From: Lachnospiraceae bacterium
GTDB taxonomy: Bacteria; Bacillota; Clostridia; Lachnospirales; Lachnospiraceae
Direction: 5' to 3'
Length of the DNA: 64,000 bases
Assembly: GCA_016297945.1 (NCBI GenBank)
Contig: JAEDFR010000001.1
Span: 12,420-76,419, forward strand
In this document: in pieces, positions 60,673-64,000 of the stretch
Layout: every line of letters begins with the position of its first letter
Position numbering within the stretch: position 1 is the first letter of the stretch
Notes under the pieces: model-generated
Seen by the model: only the letters and a program-made list of their open reading frames with translations
Database searches by the model: none
What the model was told of the DNA's origin: nothing
Position numbers and translations under genes: made by a program

Positions 60673-61526
60673 GAATTTTCTTCCTCCTCTAATAAATCTT
60701 CAACATATTTGGGCAGCATAAATGCTCCCATATGCAAATTGGTTGTATAATAATCTGTATGTATGTTTCTTTCGTTAAATCGTTCCGGTTTAAAATCCGT
60801 CAACGGATGATATTTTTTGGAAGCAAAACCAAATAACCAATAACCGGACGGACAGGTGGGAATATGCGCCTGATAAACACGACTGATGGGAAAACTACGG
60901 TATGCTTTCCGATGCATACTGCGGCATGCCACCTCATCTTCATCGTAAAAGGGACTTCCATGCTGATAAACCATGATACCGTCTTCTTTTAATGCTTTAA
61001 AGCAATTCCCATAAAATTCTTTGGTAAATAGTCCTTCCGTATGCCCAAATGGGTCTGTCGAATCATTGACGATAATATCATATTCATTGATTTTCTTTCG
61101 CAAAAACTTTAATCCGTCTTCATAATAGATATTCACACGCGGATCTTCAAAGCCTTTTGCTGTTTCCGGAAAAAACTGCTTGCAGACATCCACAAACATG
61201 TCATCGGATTCAACCACATCGATGACCTCTACTTCCGGATATCGACAGTATTCTCTCGCAACTCCCCCATCACCACCACCGATGATCAGTACCTTTTTCA
61301 CATTCGGATGCACGCTCATGGGCACATGGGTCACCATTTCGTTATAGACAAATTCATCTGCCTGCGAAAAAATGATATCTCCGTCTAATGTCACAAATCT
61401 CCCCATCTCCGGCGAATCAAATACATCGATACGCTGATAATCACTTTGCGCACTGTAAAGCTGCTTATCAATACGAATGGAAATCTTCACATTCGGCGTA
61501 TGTAATTCAGAAAACCACATTTCCAT
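60669..61526 (-). CDS. speE: Spermidine synthase-like aminopropyltransferase
   Basis: 285 residues. The N-terminal small domain (WFSELHTPNVKISIRIDKQL) precedes a Rossmann domain with LIIGGGDGGVAREYCRYPEV (about 82), VIDVVESDDMFVD (about 105), YEDGLKFLRKK (about 135) and the substrate Asp region DIIVNDSTDPFGHTEGLF (about 153), where DSTDP is the catalytic signature. It needs decarboxylated S-adenosylmethionine, but no S-adenosylmethionine decarboxylase gene is in this operon. It follows the arginine decarboxylase gene after 64 bases. The acceptor may be putrescine or agmatine. Confidence 0.9.
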   Translation of the reverse strand: MEMWFSELHTPNVKISIRIDKQLYSAQSDYQRIDVFDSPEMGRFVTLDGDIIFSQADEFVYNEMVTHVPMSVHPNVKKVLIIGGGDGGVAREYCRYPEVEVIDVVESDDMFVDVCKQFFPETAKGFEDPRVNIYYEDGLKFLRKKINEYDIIVNDSTDPFGHTEGLFTKEFYGNCFKALKEDGIMVYQHGSPFYDEDEVACRSMHRKAYRSFPISRVYQAHIPTCPSGYWLFGFASKKYHPLTDFKPERFNERNIHTDYYTTNLHMGAFMLPKYVEDLLEEEENS

Positions 61527-61590
61527 AATCGTTACCCCTTTCTTGTTTTATGTAAACCATTTTGATGTATTATGTTGGATGTAAATAGTT

Positions 61591-63039
61591 TTATTTTATC
61601 ACTTTTAGATTCTTTACTTCGGGATCTTCTGTTCCCTGCAAAGAACATCCCTTTTTTCCGGCATACAGGATATAGTCAATAATTTCCTTTGTAATTTTTT
61701 CTCCGGGTGCTAAAATCGGAATTCCCGGCGGATAGCACATAACAAACTCTGCACAGATTTTACCGTCTGTTTTTTTTAACGGAAGGGTTTCTTTTTCTGC
61801 ATAGAACGCTTTTTGCGGGCTCATAACAACATCGGGCTGGATATATTCCCCGGATACCAAATCGCTTCCGTCTCTTTCATAAAGACGCTTTATATCCGCG
61901 AGTGCACCAACCAACCTCTCGATATCACGAATACGGTCTCCGATGGAAATGTATGCCAGGATATTTCCGATATCACCAAACTCGATTTGAATATCATATT
62001 CATCACGTAGCAAATCATAAACCTCTATTCCGGTCAGTCCAATCCCCTGCGTATGAATGGAAAGCTTTGTCACATCGTAATCATAGATGCTGCTGTGATT
62101 AACCAGTTCTTTGCTATAAGCATAATAACCACCAATTGCATTGATTTCATTTCTTGCATATTCAGCCATTTTTACTACGGAAGCAAAGGATTCTTTTCCC
62201 CGAAGTGCCAGATTTCGCCTTGATATATCAAGACTGGACAGCAACAAATAGGATGCGCTGGTTGTCTGGGTCAGATTAATGATCTGACGGACATAATCGG
62301 CATTTACGCCATTGTTGGTTAAAAGTACAGAACTTTGTGTCAGACTACCGCCGGATTTGTGCATAGAGACGGCCGCATAATCAGCTCCGGCCTTCATCGC
62401 ACAAATAGGCAGATTTTCGCCAAAGTATAAGTGTGTTCCATGTGCCTCATCCACTAAAACCTGTAGCCCATGACGATGTGCCACTTCCACGATTTTCTTC
62501 AAATCCGAACAGATGCCATAATAAGTCGGATTATTGACCAGTACAGCAACAGCATCCGGATTATCCCGAATAATTTGCTCCAACGGTTCAATCTCTATCC
62601 CTAAAGCAATGCCTATTCTTTCATTTACTTTTGGTTCTACATATACAGGTATGGCGCCGCATAAAATCAAAGCATTAATCACACTTTTATGTACATTTCT
62701 GGGGAGAATAATCTTATCTCCCACTTTGCACACCGACAAAACCATACTCTGAACTGCAGATGTAGTCCCGCCAATCATCAAAAAGGCATGTTCTGCACCA
62801 AAGGCATCGGCAAACAATTCTTCTGCTTCCTTAATAACCGATATCGGATGACAAAGATTATCCAATGGTTTCATGGAATTGACATCCAGATTCACACATT
62901 TTTCTCCTAAAAGCTCTACCAGCTCCGGATTGCCTCTTCCTCTCTTATGCCCGGGGACATCAAACGGGACCACTCTCTTTTTTCTGAATTTTTCTAAAGC
63001 TTCATAAATCGGAGCCCTCTTTTGTTTTTCCAAATCCAT
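61591..63039 (-). CDS. speA: Arginine decarboxylase (Orn/Lys/Arg decarboxylase, fold I)
   Basis: A 482-residue fold I PLP enzyme. VPFDVPGHKRGRGNPELVEL (about 24) is the N-terminal signature; LMIGGTTSAVQSMVL (about 88), LVDEAHGTHLYFG (about 195) and the PLP lysine in AAVSMHKSGGSLTQSSVLL (about 228) follow, and CYPPGIPILAPGEKIT ends the C-terminal domain. The same family decarboxylates arginine, lysine or ornithine. Downstream aguA and aguB act on agmatine, so arginine is the likely substrate. First gene of the operon. Confidence 0.88.
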   Translation of the reverse strand: MDLEKQKRAPIYEALEKFRKKRVVPFDVPGHKRGRGNPELVELLGEKCVNLDVNSMKPLDNLCHPISVIKEAEELFADAFGAEHAFLMIGGTTSAVQSMVLSVCKVGDKIILPRNVHKSVINALILCGAIPVYVEPKVNERIGIALGIEIEPLEQIIRDNPDAVAVLVNNPTYYGICSDLKKIVEVAHRHGLQVLVDEAHGTHLYFGENLPICAMKAGADYAAVSMHKSGGSLTQSSVLLTNNGVNADYVRQIINLTQTTSASYLLLSSLDISRRNLALRGKESFASVVKMAEYARNEINAIGGYYAYSKELVNHSSIYDYDVTKLSIHTQGIGLTGIEVYDLLRDEYDIQIEFGDIGNILAYISIGDRIRDIERLVGALADIKRLYERDGSDLVSGEYIQPDVVMSPQKAFYAEKETLPLKKTDGKICAEFVMCYPPGIPILAPGEKITKEIIDYILYAGKKGCSLQGTEDPEVKNLKVIK

Positions 63040-63190
63040 CTTCTTAACCTCAAGCTCTATCTGATTTTCATTTTTTTCATTGTGTTACCACAGTTTTTTG
63101 ATTACCAAAAATATCATTCAAAAACCAAGATAAGCAAATGTACACAAACTTCTAATGAAAAACATTTTGATATTTTGGGATATACAAAAA

Positions 63191-63216
63191 AGCAGGTATT
63201 GAAATCAATACCTGCT
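63191..63216 (-). terminator. Intrinsic terminator downstream of the DUF3048 gene
   Basis: AGCAGGTATTG and CAATACCTGCT form a perfect 11-base stem with a four-base loop, followed on the minus strand by six Ts. It is 270 bases past the DUF3048 stop codon, so the transcript would have a long 3-prime region containing the GC-rich island. Confidence 0.88.
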
Positions 63217-63323
63217 AATAGTCTTATTTTATACATTTCGGGTATGAGGATTATATCCGGAATAATTAAAACAAATATATTGTCTTTCTTATTGACTACT
63301 TCACAAGTTATGATATCAATAAT

Positions 63324-63370
63324 GTGGCATAAGGCCACCCTCGGCAATTGCCCCGCCTGTCCGTTGGCTT
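63324..63370. other. GC-rich structured island
   Basis: A sharp GC-rich patch in AT-rich surroundings contains GTGGC/GCCAC (63324-63338) as a small hairpin and the palindrome GGCAATTGCC (63343-63352). It may be a small RNA, the core of a decayed element or part of a long 3-prime region. I recognise no family. Confidence 0.35.
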
Positions 63371-63483
63371 ATTAAAGGGCTTATATTTGCGTAATTATCC
63401 ATAACGCTCATACAACCATATAATTGCATAAGATTATTTATTTGTCAATGAATTATTTTTGAATAAATGCAATTTAATAATAC

Positions 63484-64000
63484 TTATTTGATAACTAAAT
63501 CATCCCAAGCATCATCAGGAACAATTGCAATATAGGTCTTACCTGTATTCACAACAATCTCATTTCCGCTTGCATCAAAGAACCGGGTCTTTGTACATTC
63601 ATCCGGTTTGGTCCAGGTCACCGGAATAGCTTTACCATTGGTAATGTAATAACCTCTCATTCCACCCGGTCTGGTCACAAAATAATTCATATATCCGTGA
63701 TCATCATATTGTTCAAATGTACATTCCTGTAAGATGACATTTTTAAATTCCAGATGATTGCCGTTTAATGCATCTTTATATTCTTTTCCATACTCAGAAT
63801 AACGATAAGTTCCGGTCTCCGGAATATATTCCAGTTTTGATGAGTTGTGAGGGAAAGGAAGTTCAATATTGTTACAATCAATAGCATTTCCTGTTGTAGA
63901 TAAATCCACCGGATTTGCTTCGCTCGCAAACTGAAAATGAGAACCACCCTGATAATACTGTGTATAGTTTTCATCAATGCCGGCCGCAGCCATCTTGCTC
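63484..64000 (-). CDS. DUF3048-domain protein, C-terminal fragment
   Basis: The gene enters from the right edge; about 171 codons are visible. The frame continues through the internal Met at 63993 to the window edge, so this is not its start. VTRPGGMRGYYITNGKAIPV and FFDASGNEIVVNTGKTYIAI match the C-terminal block of YerB-like DUF3048 lipoproteins, which are secreted in Firmicutes. A signal peptide would be outside the window. Function is unknown. Its terminator is at 63191-63216. Confidence 0.75.
   Translation of the reverse strand, partial: SKMAAAGIDENYTQYYQGGSHFQFASEANPVDLSTTGNAIDCNNIELPFPHNSSKLEYIPETGTYRYSEYGKEYKDALNGNHLEFKNVILQECTFEQYDDHGYMNYFVTRPGGMRGYYITNGKAIPVTWTKPDECTKTRFFDASGNEIVVNTGKTYIAIVPDDAWDDLVIK

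Larger units (their letters stand above)
63040..63483. other. Gap between the DUF3048 gene and speA
   Basis: 444 bases without a convincing gene. It contains the terminator at 63191-63216, a GC-rich island (63324-63370) in otherwise very AT-rich DNA, and about 150 bases next to speA with no clear promoter match. Small frames across the island are not supported. Confidence 0.6.

Noticed and set aside
63022..63375. Plus-strand frame of 117 codons across the speA-DUF3048 gap
   Set aside because: Opposite to operon direction, overlaps the speA start and the terminator, and has no ribosome site.

Overview
This AT-rich window comes from a spore-forming member of the Clostridia. The gene content (sigK, spoIIP, gpr, rpsT-gpr-spoIIP-lepA-hemW neighbourhood, a Gram-positive type IV pilus operon, DUF4214 and YfhO-type surface proteins) fits Lachnospiraceae best; the family assignment is inference. 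Most genes lie on the minus strand. The plus-strand genes are the YfhO-like protein, one small protein, gpr and an ECF transporter S component.

Layout. (1) 1-4476: type IV pilus operon read leftwards, pilB, pilC, pilin, pilD and the start of pilM; the retraction ATPase pilT is separate at 43864-44928. (2) 4742-24430: one long surface-glycan locus, read leftwards from a promoter near 24550. It starts with three GT2 glycosyltransferases, a frameshifted glycosyltransferase, two more transferase-like genes and a flippase. A pseudaminic-acid-type set follows (pseB, pseC, aldo/keto reductase, SpsF-type cytidylyltransferase, class III aminotransferase, pseI, pseH, pseG). It ends in a membrane-protein remnant, an aldolase-fusion protein and a thiamine-diphosphate enzyme. 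(3) 24678-31051: a double-length YfhO-like protein and a polytopic membrane protein, sharing a terminator. (4) 31140-33025: a HipA-like kinase with an HTH partner that appears to carry a HipS-like domain, then a small plus-strand gene. (5) 33098-39153: genes for a CDP-3,6-dideoxyhexose, then a secreted SGNH hydrolase with DUF4214 repeats. (6) 39300-45604: coiled-coil protein, dprA, a BrnTA-like toxin-antitoxin pair, comM, pilT and sigK. (7) 45844-54892: a GtrA-type flippase, hemW, lepA, spoIIP, rpsT, gpr, a TPM-domain protein and a zinc-ribbon protein. Two copies of a roughly 230-bp palindromic repeat flank rpsT. (8) 55255-63039: an ECF S component, then a polyamine operon running from arginine to putrescine and spermidine. 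(9) 63484-64000: the C-terminal part of a DUF3048 protein.

How the parts fit. The glycan genes could supply a surface polymer carrying a nonulosonic acid and a 3,6-dideoxyhexose. The GtrB-like transferase (23498), GtrA-like flippase (45844) and YfhO-like protein (24678) have the composition of a three-component lipid-carrier glycosylation system, although they are scattered. Pilus genes with dprA and comM are compatible with DNA uptake, but no comEC or comEA is visible here.

The strongest unexplained signals are the palindromic repeats around rpsT, whose two arms change together between copies; the HTH-HipS-like/HipT-like pair; the variant nonulosonate cluster; and several short periodic repeats upstream of brnT and sigK. 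I saw no rRNA, tRNA, CRISPR array, transposase or integrase.
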